Shown here: positions 1 to 12,286 of the stretch, one piece after another | Position numbering within the stretch: the first letter of the stretch is position 1 | Layout: each line of letters begins with the position of its first letter | Source of the DNA: Turnera subulata | Lineage: Eukaryota; Streptophyta; Magnoliopsida; Malpighiales; Passifloraceae | Assembly: GCA_028386065.3 (NCBI GenBank) | Contig: JAKUCV010004275.1 | Location: forward strand, 26,501-90,500 | DNA length: 64,000 bases | Reading direction: 5' to 3' | Program-made: the position numbers and the translations under genes | Notes under the pieces: generated by a model | Databases searched by the model: none | Told to the model about the DNA's origin: nothing | Seen by the model: the letters and a program-made list of their open reading frames with translations, nothing else

Positions 1-1440
1 GATGGGACAAAATCTGCGAACCACGGGATAGGGGGGGCCTCGGCTTAAGGAAAATGCGATCAAGTAATGATGCACTCTTGATGAAGCTTGCCTGGAATTT
101 GATCACCAACACTGACGCACTGTGGGTTCGAGTTTTTAGAGCAAAATATTTTAGGGTGAATGAGACTGCTCCTGCAACTCTAAAACGAAGACCTGGCTCG
201 GGACTGTGGAACGCTATATACAGATTATGGCCAGGGTTTATAACCAACATAGTTTGGCAAAGCGAAAATGAGGAAGCGCTAAGATGGATACCGGATTCAA
301 AAGGCCAATTCACAGTTGCATCAGCCTATAACTCTATTGAGCAATCAACTTGGGGGCCAGAGGACAGGAAATGGAAGCAAATATGGGAATGGGAAGGACC
401 TGCTCGGGTTAACACTTTTCTATGGCTGCTTCTCCACGACAAATTGCTCACAAATTCCCAACGATGTCGCAGACACATGTCAAGCTCAGATCTATGTCCT
501 AAGTGCATGCTAAAACCGGAAACAGCTCTACATACACTAAGGGACTGCAGCTATATTCGAGACTTGTGGCTGTCTTTAAGCAACCAAAATTTGCCGCCAA
601 AATTTTTTGCCCTGAATTTATGTGATTGGTTGATGTTGAACTTTAGACAGGTGCATACAATTCGAGATTGGCCACTTTTATTTGGAGTGGCGTGTTGGAA
701 AATCTGGCTGTGGAGAAACCAGTATGTTTTTGAAGGGGAGATTGGTCACATCCATTATCCTGCTAAGGTGATCCATGAAATAGCAGGCAGTTTTCGTGCA
801 GCCCTTGAGGCGCCAGGCGGAGGCTGGAAAAAATGGAGACCCATTGATTACTTACTGCAAAAATGGACCCTGCCCATGTGTGGTTATTGGAAAATAAATG
901 TGGCTTGCCAATGTTTGATCCCCGGGCAGGCGGCTGGTCTGGGGGGTATCTGCAGGAATTGGCATGGCGAGTGGATCTCAGGATACATGGATAAGGTGCA
1001 GGGGATCTCTGTGTCCAAAGCAGAATTAATGGCGATTTGGCAAGGATGTCAATTGGCCGTGAGATTGGAAGCCCATTTAGTAGTATTGGAAACCGATGCT
1101 ATGGCGGCTGTGCAGTGGATTAATGATGATGTAATTTGGGAGGGTGAGTTCCAAGAGTTGGCAGAAGACATAAGATCCTTGCTGCAGACACATAAGAACT
1201 GGATGCTCTCCTTTGTAAACACCAGCGCCAACAAAGCAGCTAACTTTTTAGCTAACGTGGCACATGCTTCCTGTAATGAGCTAGTCATTCTCCCTTCTCC
1301 TCCAGATGATATAGCTGACTTGTTAGTGGAGGACAAACTTCTCATGGGCTAGGTTCCCATCATTTTATACTCTGTAACATATTCTGAGTTTTTATCAATA
1401 TACTATAATCCCGGTTTCGACCAAAAAGAAAACAAACTAA
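1..1440 (+). mobile_element. 3' end of a LINE (non-LTR retrotransposon), cut by the left edge
   Basis: The reading frame here encodes the last part of a plant LINE pol protein, followed by about 90 bases of A-rich sequence that may be its 3' tail. Only the C-terminal part is in the window, so the 5' target duplication and element length cannot be seen. Exact 3' end is uncertain. Confidence 0.8.
3..1352 (+). CDS. LINE pol C-terminus: zinc-binding (zf-RVT) plus RNase H-like domain, partial
   Basis: The frame is open from base 3; the residues before the first Met (W-D-K-I-C-x-P then G-G-L-G-L-R) are the conserved end of the plant LINE reverse transcriptase, so the true start lies outside the window. 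In order come a linker, the reverse-transcriptase zinc-binding domain (C-P-K-C followed by H and C) and an RNase H domain of the type annotated as 'putative ribonuclease H protein' in plants. The frame is intact for about 450 codons, so the copy is fairly young. However, the first catalytic Asp of RNase H (usually N-V-D-x) reads N-V-A, and the last (usually A-A-D-x-L-A) reads A-A-N-x-L-A. The Glu (K-A-E-L) and the middle Asp (E-T-D-A) are kept. RNase H activity is therefore doubtful. Confidence 0.85.
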   Translation, partial: WDKICEPRDRGGLGLRKMRSSNDALLMKLAWNLITNTDALWVRVFRAKYFRVNETAPATLKRRPGSGLWNAIYRLWPGFITNIVWQSENEEALRWIPDSKGQFTVASAYNSIEQSTWGPEDRKWKQIWEWEGPARVNTFLWLLLHDKLLTNSQRCRRHMSSSDLCPKCMLKPETALHTLRDCSYIRDLWLSLSNQNLPPKFFALNLCDWLMLNFRQVHTIRDWPLLFGVACWKIWLWRNQYVFEGEIGHIHYPAKVIHEIAGSFRAALEAPGGGWKKWRPIDYLLQKWTLPMCGYWKINVACQCLIPGQAAGLGGICRNWHGEWISGYMDKVQGISVSKAELMAIWQGCQLAVRLEAHLVVLETDAMAAVQWINDDVIWEGEFQELAEDIRSLLQTHKNWMLSFVNTSANKAANFLANVAHASCNELVILPSPPDDIADLLVEDKLLMG

Positions 1441-3372
1441 AATAAAGAGAGATAATAAACAGTCCATTAGGAATACGACCTTTTTTTTTTTTGATGAAAT
1501 ACGACCTTTTGACTCTTATGGGTTCGGGTCCCACGACCCACTTGTTTTGCTCCTCCCAATTCTATCTTTTTTTTTTTTTTTGTCACATCCCGATTCTATC
1601 TTGCACACCATAAGATCGGATGCTTTTGTTTTTTTCTTATTTTTTTTCTTTCTTTTGGAAAAATGAGACAAGGAGGCATACCTTGAATTCTGTACCACTC
1701 AATTTTGAGTACCCATTAACATGGCCATTTTATATTCGCCCTACTCCCGTGGCAATTGGCACATGGGCCTCGTGCAATTGCATTGTAATTTTTTTTTTTT
1801 AATGGACCTAGTAGAATGTCAAAAATAAAATGTGTACTGAAAATACCTTTCCCAAAAGGAGTGGTATGAGTCTATGAGAAATGTCCATGGACCTAAGGAA
1901 CCATAATGACACTACTAGTTCTATTTTTCTAGGAAAAAAAAGTCTATGAGAAATGTGGATTCATTTTGATGGATGTGTGGAGCGCAGTCAAGGTACTGTA
2001 GCCTGGCACGCATCGTATTAAAGGCCGAAAATGAAATTTTCTTTCTTTCTTTTCTTTTATTTTTTTGGGTTTGTAGAAAAGGCCAAATGAACAGTAGTCA
2101 AGAGAAGAGATTGTTGGATGATTTTCTGGTAGGGACTGAATTCCCAATCCTCACCCTACTTGCGGATTGGTTCGGTTGTTATCCACGCTCTCAATTATGG
2201 AGCACGAAGAAAAACGGAATTTGAATTGTCAAGTTCCTTGCATTTACCCTGAGGCAGCGGTTACTTTTTGGCCACCATTTGGAGAAAAAAAAAAAAAAGT
2301 AGTTGTATACTTGTGTCTATCACGATTTATTCCAAAATGTTGATTCGATGATTAAAGTGTTAATCTAAACCATTAAAAACATTTCATCAAGTTAATAGTG
2401 TTTAATGCCATTGTTTAAATTTAGCAAGTTACTGGCTTTTACTAATTATATCTTTACACGACAAATTTTCCAATATGCATCCAAGAAACAAATAGTCGGC
2501 AGAGAGATCCTAATGTTTTTTCAAGAGACAAACACGTTAGGTTTTACAGGATTGAATCTTATTTATAAATGGAATTTTTGTTAATTACAGCTGTTTCGAT
2601 CTAACTCACTTTTTCTAGTTAAAGAAGAATTCAGAAGACTATTCCAGTGAAGAAAAAATCTCAAAACCATACTCGGAAATTCGTGTACTTGCTAAACAAA
2701 TTTTGGCAAAGAAATCAGAACAAAAAAAGAAAAGAGAATACAGTTAGATATTCCAATACCATATTGCAATAAATTTCCTTCATTGATAATGAAACATAAT
2801 CACAGTTGCAAAAACTCCAAGTGAATCATCAGGTTCAGATTATCATATACTACCCAAAATCAATCGCCAATCGGTAATTCAATCCCAACTCAATCATTTT
2901 AGGAATTTGGAATTTAACAAACCCACAAATCCGATTCATTTAATTCCCAAAACTTACGTAATAATATCTGATAACGACAGAGAAAAACCAATTAATTCCC
3001 TCCCTATAGTAGCCAAACTAAGAAGGAGAATCAATAAAAAAATCACAAATAATCACCCTAAAAATCACGACAGATAATTAAGCCAAAGCCAGCCCAATTA
3101 AGAGCAAAAATGGTTTGGGTGAAAATGGAAAAAAAACTGATCTCCACGGGATGGAGCCGCTACGCTAGGCAGGGGAAGGATCATCTCGGGGCGATCGTAA
3201 CTCGAGCAGCAGCGCACACACACACACACCATTACTACATTACTTACTTACCCACCACCACTACCACTCGTCGCCACAGTAAACCCAAAAGGGTAGCGCG
3301 TGGCAAGTCAAATTTGACAAAAGGCATAAAAGTAACAGAAGGTGGGCTCCACACCCCCAGCCCCAAGGCCCG
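1441..3372. other. Intergenic, LINE to H+-ATPase promoter
   Basis: AT-rich spacer with several poly-T/poly-A tracts and no ORF that resembles a protein. The right part is the H+-ATPase promoter, with a short (ac)n run near 3215. Confidence 0.6.
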
Positions 3373-3382
3373 TATATATAAA
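3373..3382 (+). promoter_or_regulatory. TATA box of the H+-ATPase gene
   Basis: A TATATATAAA motif lies 277 bases before the ATG. It predicts transcription from about 3405 and a 5' leader of about 250 bases containing a CT-repeat (near 3500) typical of plant leaders. Confidence 0.5.
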
Positions 3383-3603
3383 TGGAATGCAAAGCAGCTC
3401 CTCAAGTGGCCTAATTCAAAGGAGGAGACGAGAGAGAGAATCAGCTGGTGAGTGAGTGAGTGAGCCCCGTTTTCCTCTCGCCGTTGCTTCATTTTCCCCT
3501 TCTCTCTCTCTCTCTCTAATCTCTATATATATATTCCTCTAGTTTCCTGTTTGGTTTTGGCTACTACTACTACTGCTACTGTATAACTGGTTATTTTCTG
3601 CAT

Positions 3604-3621
3604 ATGAACTCCTCTCACTAA
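3604..3621 (+). promoter_or_regulatory. Five-codon uORF in the H+-ATPase leader
   Basis: This is the only ATG between the inferred transcription start and the main start codon. It encodes M-N-S-S-H then TAA, and ends 37 bases before the main ATG. Some Nicotiana PMA genes are known to have short uORFs in their leaders; a translational role here is inference. Confidence 0.5.
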
Positions 3622-3658
3622 AAATTTAATCAATCTTAGGGTTTCTTAATCGACGGAG

Positions 3659-6600
3659 ATGGCTGGCAAAGGCATCAGCCTTGAAGAGATCAAAAACGAG
3701 TCCGTCGATTTGGTACTCTCCCCCTCCTCCCTGTCTCTGTCTCCATTTTCGTCTTCTTCGTTCTCTGTTTTTTTTTGCTTTTCTTCCATTTCCGGTTTGT
3801 TTTGTCTACATCTCTGTGTATTAATGGTCATGCGTTGTTTCCTTTTCTCATTAACGTCTGTTTTTTTTTGTTTGTTTTTGAAATTCTCTGCAAAATTTAA
3901 CTTCTATGAGCAAAAAAGGTTTTAGCAGCTTAAAACGAAAAAGAGAAGTATAGGCTTGTAGAATCCTTCATTTTTTTTGGTTGCATGATTGTTTGTGGCC
4001 TTCGTTTGAACATTTATTGTTGTGCTTCGTTATCGTCACCGTACGTAGTAAAACGAAAGGATGCTTTTCTCCTGCCTCGCTGATGTTTCTTCTCGTCACT
4101 TCCGTGTTCTTTTTTCTCTCTGACTCTCGGCTATGCGTTTTTCTTTTTAAACTAGTTTTGTGATTTTACTTTTTTTTTTGGTTTTAAACAGAAGATTGAG
4201 TTCTTTTTGAACTAAAAAGGATGGATTTAATTATATCTCGAAAGCAAGCATATACGTGTCACTTGTGGATTGATAGTTTTTGGCGGAATCGCCGGAGTTG
4301 ATTTTTCTACATGTTTTTTTTTGGTTTAATTTTTTCTGCATGTTATTCCGCCCATGGTCGGCGCTGTTGATGCATGCGATAGCGTTTACTTGATCGCTTG
4401 ATCGAAGCTTTTTCTATGTCAACAATGGCTAGTCTTACTTTTTTGGTGGTTTTGCTCTAATTATTTTGTTTGATTGCAAAAAAGAGGAAATTGAATTTAA
4501 TGGTTGGTGTGGATATAACGCATCCTATCACATGAAACGAGTGAGATTACAACGCACGCATCTTAAAAGCAACGTGGCTGATATATGATGGAGTTGGAGA
4601 GGTTTTTCCTCTTATGGCGAGAATCATATTCCCAATCCACCGTCGTTGTACCTTTCTGTCCCTTTTCACACGCGCACTCACATGGTCGTGTTAAACAATT
4701 GATTCTGTTTGTGGTACATGATATCATTTGTTACCTTTTTAGTTTTTTCTTTTTTTCCGAAACTGATTTATTCTTTTTATATTTGGTAGTTTCTAAAATT
4801 TTATTGCCTTAAAACCGTTTTGAGGTCTGATATTCTTTCCTATTGGGTAACTAATTTTTGAGATCGGATTTTATTTCTACGGTAGAGACGAGGAATACTG
4901 GTATTGTTGATTTGTTTGGTATCCTCCTAGCTGAATTAGGATATAACTTACTAGCTTTGGCTTCCGTGGTACTTTGTTATAGTTACCTCCTATTTTAACA
5001 TGGATGTGAAATATTATAGGCAACCGCTTGGTTGAAGTCCATACCTAGGGATATAGGAAGAAGGAGAGATAAAAATATTTCAACTTTGTGGACTTTTCTC
5101 GGATTAGAATTAGCTCAAGCTCAAGGTTAAACATGGCGTAAAGCAAAAAGAAAGGGCAGACTTGAAAGGTTTCTTTTAGCATATCAAAGCAGCTGTCCTT
5201 ATGTGAATAGGAGGCCAGCCAATGCGAATTTACATAGTGTCAAGAAGAAAAGGAGGAAAACAAAGAAAAATGTTTCTTTTGGACAAGTCAGCATTAAGAA
5301 GTCAAGAACACAGTTCCCTAAATCAGAAATTAAGAGTCAAAATGTTGGCCCATTTGGATCTCTTCCTATGCGAGTGAAGTTTGTGGGCCTGGTTTTTAGT
5401 ATTACCTAATGGGCTCTCTCTAATGGCGAGTGGCTTACGCTCGCACCGGAAGGAAAAAAATTGCCAGGCATCTAGCCTAAAAACAAAAAAGAACAGATGA
5501 TCGAACTCGAATAAACCTTGGATAAGGTTAAAGTAACTGATATTAAGTATGAAATGGCGTACTACTGCGCCTCAGATCGAGCTAAAATTTATCAGATGAT
5601 ACTTCCAGTCGGAGGATAATATCTCGTCCAAATTGGTTGGGTAAAGAAAGTTTTCCATATGATAGAGGTTTAAAGGCAGCCTGTTTTCATGTGATTTGTT
5701 GTACTGAATTCCGAAATTCTGATTGCAGGAGCGAATTCCCATAGAGGAAGTCTTTGAGCAGCTGAAATGCTCACGAGAAGGACTAACGTCGGACGAAGGA
5801 GCCAACAGGCTTCAAGTGTTTGGACCAAACAAGCTAGAAGAGAAAAAAGTAAGTTGTGTTGCCTGTAATTTTCAACACTTGTCCAAGCTGGTCAATTCAA
5901 TTGAATTTATATGTTCTCTTAATGCCTGAATTCCGTGTCTACGAACAGGAGAGCAAAATTCTCAAGTTTCTGGGCTTTATGTGGAACCCTTTGTCATGGG
6001 TCATGGAAGCTGCTGCACTTATGGCCATAGCCTTGGCAAATGGTGGCGGAAGACCTCCAGATTGGCAGGACTTTGTCGGGATTGTTGTGCTGTTGCTGAT
6101 AAACTCTACAATCAGTTTCATTGAAGAAAACAATGCTGGTAATGCAGCAGCAGCCCTCATGGCTGGTCTTGCCCCTAAGACCAAGGTATCAAAGCATGTG
6201 TTCTCAATCTTTAGGTGCATACTTACCTTTTGCAACTGTAATATTGAAGCTTTAATCTCTTTTGGCTTTAACTGTAGGTTCTCAGGGATGGTCGATGGAG
6301 TGAGCAAGATGCTGCAATTTTGGTTCCAGGAGACATTATCAGCATCAAACTGGGAGACATCATTCCTGCTGATGCCCGCCTACTTGAGGGTGATCCCTTG
6401 AAGATTGATCAATCAGCACTTACTGGGGAGTCACTTCCAGTCACTAAGAACCCCTCAGATGAAGTGTTTTCTGGCTCAACATGTAAACAGGGTGAAATTG
6501 AAGCTGTTGTAATTGCAACTGGTGTGCACACGTTTTTCGGTAAAGCTGCGCATTTGGTGGATAGCACCAATCAAGTAGGGCATTTCCAGAAAGTGCTTAC

Positions 6601-9600
6601 TGCAATTGGTAATTTCTGCATTTGCTCAATTGCGGTGGGTATTGCCATCGAGCTTATAGTCATGTATCCAATACAGCATCGCAAGTACAGAGATGGAATT
6701 GACAACTTACTGGTCCTCTTAATTGGTGGAATTCCAATTGCCATGCCTACTGTTTTATCCGTTACAATGGCTATTGGTTCCCACAGGCTATCGCAGCAGG
6801 GTGCTATTACCAAGAGAATGACCGCCATTGAGGAAATGGCAGGCATGGATGTCCTGTGCAGTGATAAGACTGGTACTCTGACCCTGAACAAGTTGACTGT
6901 TGACAGGAGCTTGATTGAAGTGTTTGCTAAGGGAGTGGAAAAGGAACAAGTTATTCTTCTAGCAGCACGAGCTTCCAGGACTGAGAATCAGGATGCTATT
7001 GATGCTGCAATTGTGGGGATGCTTGCTGACCCAAAAGAGGTACTGCAGCCTGTCAACTGCATCCTCTTGTGCGCCATCTGGTTCTCAGGTTGTTCATGGA
7101 ATAGGGATCTGTTATACTGAAAGCATATGTTGGCTGTTTTGCAGGCACGGGCTGGTATTAGAGAGGTTCATTTCTTTCCATTTAACCCTGTGGACAAGAG
7201 GACTGCTCTGACCTATATTGATTCAAATGGAAACTGGCACCGGGCTAGCAAAGGTGCTCCTGAGCAGGTAATTGTGCTATTTGCTGTTCTAGTCAATGGC
7301 ACGTAAGTCCTAAAGGATAAAGCTAACTTAGTTTGTGCCTTTTTTTAATGTTTGATACAGATAATAACCCTATGCAATTGTAAGGAGGATGTTAGAAAGA
7401 AGGTTCATTCGGTGATAGACAAGTTTGCTGAAAGAGGACTTCGATCTTTGGCAGTAGCCAGACAGGTTTGTAACTCAAGCTTTATATACTTCATGTTGAT
7501 ATGTTTATCAATAAAACTTCATCTTATAGTTCCTTCAATGTTACTTGTGCAGGAGGTACCTGAGAAATCAAAAGATGCTCCAGGAGCACCCTGGCAATTT
7601 GTTGGTTTATTGCCTCTGTTTGATCCTCCCAGGCATGACAGTGCTGAAACCATCAGAAGAGCTCTCAACCTTGGCGTGAATGTAAAGATGATTACTGGTA
7701 TGGCTGGTTTATTCACACTTTGAATTCTTTTTTGGTTACAATTTCACTGCTTGGACATGGTGTATAATATCCCCTATAATGCACAGGGGATCAGCTTGCC
7801 ATTGCCAAGGAAACTGGCCGAAGGCTTGGAATGGGAACAAACATGTATCCATCTTCTTCATTGCTTGGTGGGGATAAGGATGCTTCAATTGCGTCCCTCC
7901 CTGTGGATGAGTTGATTGAAAAGGCTGATGGATTTGCCGGAGTGTTTCCAGGTGCGTTTTAGTTGCTGATAATCTGCGTCACTGCAGTTGGCAGATGCTT
8001 TCTGAGTTTTAAAATGACCATCAATTTGTCACTGCACATATACGATTGTTTGGTTATGCTTTATCTCATTCCCTCATGCGATTCTCGAGATACTGATATC
8101 AAGGTCCATTTGACTTGTGCTCATTTTTAAGTGCATGGCATCACAATCTTGACATCAACAGCTTTTCTTCCCTTGCCTTTATGTCTGTTTTTTCTTTCTT
8201 GATTTTTCATTCTTTTTTGTTCTATTGGAGTACTGATACTGTCATCATGTCTTATTTACTTGAAAAAGAAAAACAATCAGTCACATCTCAATATTCTTTG
8301 CCATGACGAGGTATATTCTATATTTATAGCCATACTTTTGTTATTAACTCACTAATTTGTTTTCCACCAGAACACAAATACGAAATTGTCAAAAAGCTAC
8401 AGGAAAAGAAGCACATTTGTGGAATGACAGGAGATGGTGTTAATGACGCCCCTGCATTGAAGAAAGCAGATATTGGAATTGCTGTTGCTGATGCTACTGA
8501 TGCTGCCAGAAGTGCTTCTGATATTGTTCTTACTGAACCTGGACTGAGTGTAATTATAAGTGCAGTGCTGACCAGCAGGGCTATATTCCAAAGGATGAAG
8601 AACTACACTGTTAGTATATTTTCTGTTGTTTTTTTGTTGTTGTTTGCCCATATAGATCTCCATGCGAAAACTTGCTCTGATTCTGTGGATTATCTTTTGC
8701 AGATTTATGCAGTTTCAATCACCATTCGAATTGTGGTAAGTACCAAAGCAAATGACAAAGTTAAGCATCATCATGTCTCTTTATAGTTAAAGATTTACGT
8801 GGTGTCTGTTTCTCAATATGGCAGTTTGGGTTCATGTTCATTGCCTTGATATGGAAGTTTGACTTCGCCCCATTCATGGTTTTAATTATTGCCATTCTAA
8901 ATGATGGTAATGTCTTGTTCTAAACCTTGCACAATGTTCATTCAATTTTTAAACAAATTATCAGTTAATTGAGATGAACTTCACTCTTATTTGCGGATTT
9001 CCAAATCTTCAGGTACAATTATGACAATATCAAAGGATCGGGTAAAGCCATCCCCACAGCCAGACAGCTGGAAACTTAAAGAGATCTTTAGCACTGGTAT
9101 TGTGCTTGGAGGTTACCAGGCACTGATGACTGTCTTATTCTTCTGGGCTATGAGAGAAACAGATTTCTTTTCTGTAAGAATGTTCTGCACGTTGTGGCTT
9201 ACTGTTTTTATTCTCCAGGTTCAGTGTGCTCATTACTCTGTAAATGCAGGACAAGTTTGGTGTGAGACCAATACATGATAGGCCAAGTCAAATGATGGCA
9301 GCTTTATACCTACAAGTGAGCATTATTAGCCAGGCCCTCATTTTCGTCACAAGATCTCGCAGCTGGTCCTATGTTGAACGTCCCGGCCTTCTTCTTCTTA
9401 GTGCATTTGTCCTTGCTCAGCTGGTAATAATTCTTTCCTGGCAACTCTATTTGCTATATTCAAAATGCCCTGGGTTACATGTAAACCTTTACTTGTGCTG
9501 ATTTTATCTGTGATCTCTTCGCTCGTTATTTAGTCAGCTTATTATTTTCAATATTATAAAAAAGAAGTGGGATATCCATTTTACTAACCATGCCAAGACA

Positions 9601-10346
9601 TTCTGTAAATGACAGGTAGCAACATTGATAGCAGTCTATGCAAATTGGGGTTTCGCAAAAATAGAGGGCTGTGGCTGGGGATGGGCTGGTGTGATCTGGC
9701 TGTACAGTTTGGTAACTTACGTGCCACTTGATCTCCTCAAATTTGCAATCCGCTACCTTCTTAGCGGGAAGGCTTGGGACAACCTTCTGGAGAACAAGGT
9801 ATGTTTCCCATAGTGTGAAGTCCTTTGAGTCTGCATATCCCTCTTACTCGTGTCTTATTTTGTTTGCTGATTTGCGTTTGGTTGTAATAGACTGCCTTTA
9901 CGACAAAGAAAGACTATGGAAAAGAGGAGAGAGAAGCCCAGTGGGCTACAGCACAGAGGACTCTGCATGGCCTTCAACCAGCCGAATCCTCCACCCTTTT
10001 TGCCGATAAGAGTAGCTACAGGGAGCTTTCAGAGATAGCAGAGCAAGCCAAGAGGAGGGCTGAGGTGGCAAGGTGAGCACAGTATCTTCTCTTTTTTGTT
10101 ATTTTTCCTTTTTCAGGTTTACAAAATTCAATGATGTGTAAATCTTCTTCAAAAGAAGCAGGAAGAGAACATCATTTTCGCACTAGCTGATGAGTCTCAT
10201 GAGATGCTTACAAATGATGCATGTTTTTTTTTTTTTTTTTTTTTCGCAGGCTGAGGGAGCTAAATACTCTTAAAGGGCACGTTGAATCAGTGGTGAAGCT
10301 GAAAGGGCTAGACATTGACACCATTCAACAACATTACACAGTTTAA
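3659..10346 (+). CDS. Plasma-membrane H+-ATPase (P3A-type proton pump), 16 exons
   Basis: It pumps protons out of the cell using ATP, energising secondary transport and cell expansion. Exons: 3659-3712, 5729-5848, 5949-6185, 6278-7039, 7145-7267, 7361-7465, 7553-7697, 7787-7951, 8371-8609, 8703-8735, 8825-8906, 9013-9173, 9250-9423, 9616-9798, 9891-10072, 10250-10346. They join in frame to 953 residues, the usual family length. Visible motifs are T-G-E-S (from 186), the phosphorylated Asp in D-K-T-G-T (D333), G-D-G-V-N-D-A-P (591-598) and the membrane Asp in I-L-N-D-G (D688, corresponding to the proton-binding Asp of AHA2). The C-terminal regulatory domain ends in H-Y-T-V, so Thr952 is the penultimate 14-3-3 site. 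The sequence looks closest to subfamily II (NpPMA4, AHA1/2/3/5) from memory. Intron 1 is 2.0 kb, and exon 10 is only 33 bases. It is convergent with the CENP-O gene. Confidence 0.95.
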
Positions 10347-11191
10347 AGTGTTTAGAGAATAACATTCTCCGAGAAAGGCCGAAAGTTATATGATGACGAA
10401 GGAGTTACAGACTCTTAGATTAGAATGATGTTCCTCATGATGAACATTTGGGGTGCCTTTTCTTTTGCTTGTTATCTACCTACCTTCATATGCTCATTGG
10501 AGAGGATTTCTCCTTTAAAGCTAACTAGTTTAGCCAGTTACAGTTTATTCTATGTTCAATTTTTCCTAAAATGTTAAGGCCTTTTCAAAACCTTGGCTGG
10601 AGCGCTTGCAGTGTGACTGCACCTTGTGAATGTAAAGCATATGGATCACAGCATTTTCCTTCTCTCTCTAATACATGGCAAGTCCTTTCATTCTTCGCAT
10701 CTTTAACAATTGGGTTAGGAATATCGTTCGAAGTAGTACTCGATCAATTGAGAGCCCGCTTCTACTCAAAACATGTTGAGGTAGGAGCTCCAATAATTTC
10801 TGGACAAGGAGGTTGTTCTGTTTCAGACTGGCACCATAAATTGAGCGCCAAACCGTTGGCTGCCGTCTGGCTGATAAAACATGAAAGTCATTATAGTTTT
10901 ATATATAGAAAAAGGCTCACTTAAATCACGTCATTATAATTTTATATAAAAAAGGGTTCATTTAAATCACATGTAAATGATCAACTGTAATCAACAAAAT
11001 GAAGTGAAGCCTGCTTGTGGGAATGCCGGCATTTATCTCTTTGTTTGAAGAGAAAATATTTGATCGGAAAGGAATTTTCTGAAGGCTTGCATGCAGGTTG
11101 GTTTGCAAAAGATTGCAGGTTAAATTTCAGCATACTTTGAGAGACCGAGTCGCTCGAGATTTGACATGTACATATAAACGTCCACCTTAAC
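10347..11191. other. H+-ATPase 3' UTR and spacer with a short tandem repeat
   Basis: The first few hundred bases are the likely 3' UTR. At about 10886-10975 a unit of about 43 bases, starting tcattata and ending ttaaatcac, occurs twice in tandem with several mismatches. The open frame at 10571-10924 has no resemblance to a known protein. Confidence 0.5.
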
Positions 11192-11894
11192 TAGAGGTGA
11201 CAAAATGGGTGTCCATAGGTATCTGTGAGTTCGGTCATAATGGGTCATACCCATTTATACCTATTTATTCATTTATGACCCATCAAGAAGTTTAAATAGA
11301 TATCCATCCATACCCATTTAAACTCATTTAATGTGGATATACTTATTTATCTATTTAGACCCATTTAATGTGAGTATATCTATTTACCTATATAATGTTA
11401 ATACTTGAAAAATTTATGTTTTAAATTTTTTTAACTTTATGAATATTAATTCTAGTCCATATTAACCCGGCATAGCCACTACGAGCCTAACTAGGCGTGA
11501 ACGAGATGTGCTTGATCGGATTTAAATTGGCTCATATGAGCCCAACTAGGTCTGCATAATTTGGGCTATGTTGGGCCCAACTAGGCCCAAACCGGACCCA
11601 TCTAGATCTACACTAGGCCAACATGGATTGAGCCAAGATGGTCCAAATAGGCACACCCAAGCCAAAACAAACCCATATTAATTGGGCCAATATAAACCCA
11701 ATTAAGCCCAAATGAGTTAGGCCTATTTTAGCCCAAGTGAATAATTGAATTAAATTTTTAATATATGAATTCATGAATATCCACTACCAACCTATATAAA
11801 CCCACTATTTTATAAATTAAATGGTTAAAATACCCAATTAGACCCATATAAAATAATACTGACCCATATATACCCACCCATTTTCCCACCTCTG
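11192..11894. mobile_element. Non-autonomous hAT-like element (MITE)
   Basis: The left end reads tagaggtgacaaaatgggt; the right end, reverse-complemented, reads agaggtgggaaaatgggt, giving terminal inverted repeats of about 18 bases. Internal ends are rich in short degenerate acccatt/gggtcat repeats and the centre in gcccaa repeats, with no ORF. The right half is clearly related to 50977-51173. I see no clear 8-bp target duplication, so the copy is probably old. Confidence 0.65.
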
Positions 11895-12286
11895 AGCCCT
11901 TAGCATGTACAGCAAGGTGCTACATCTATTTATTGCAGAATTAATTATAAAACAAAGATCGGTAAGTTGTCTTCCCTGAAACGATTCTTCTCGATGAGAT
12001 CCTAAATATGCTAATGAGGAAAGCAATAAATGAAACAATAATGATCCGAAGTTAACTCAAAGGCTAGTGAACAAAAGAATGGATGAGACACTAATTATAC
12101 AAAATTCATATGGACTAGACACTTGCAAAGCAAGCAGACTACTAGACTGCTGTACAACAATGATCGGCTTACACTAATTCACATTTCATGCTGATGCTAA
12201 ACATCAATTCAGTTACTAACGACTTTGTACATCTGACTACAGAGACATTTTGCCCGGGAAGATATGCAGCAGTCATCACGGGATAC
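11895..12286. other. CENP-O 3' UTR and spacer
   Basis: Lies between the MITE-like element and the stop codon of the minus-strand CENP-O gene. Nothing else recognised. Confidence 0.4.

Noticed and set aside
10571..10924. 117-codon frame behind the H+-ATPase gene
   Set aside because: No recognisable domain, lies in the 3' flank, and ends in a simple tandem repeat.
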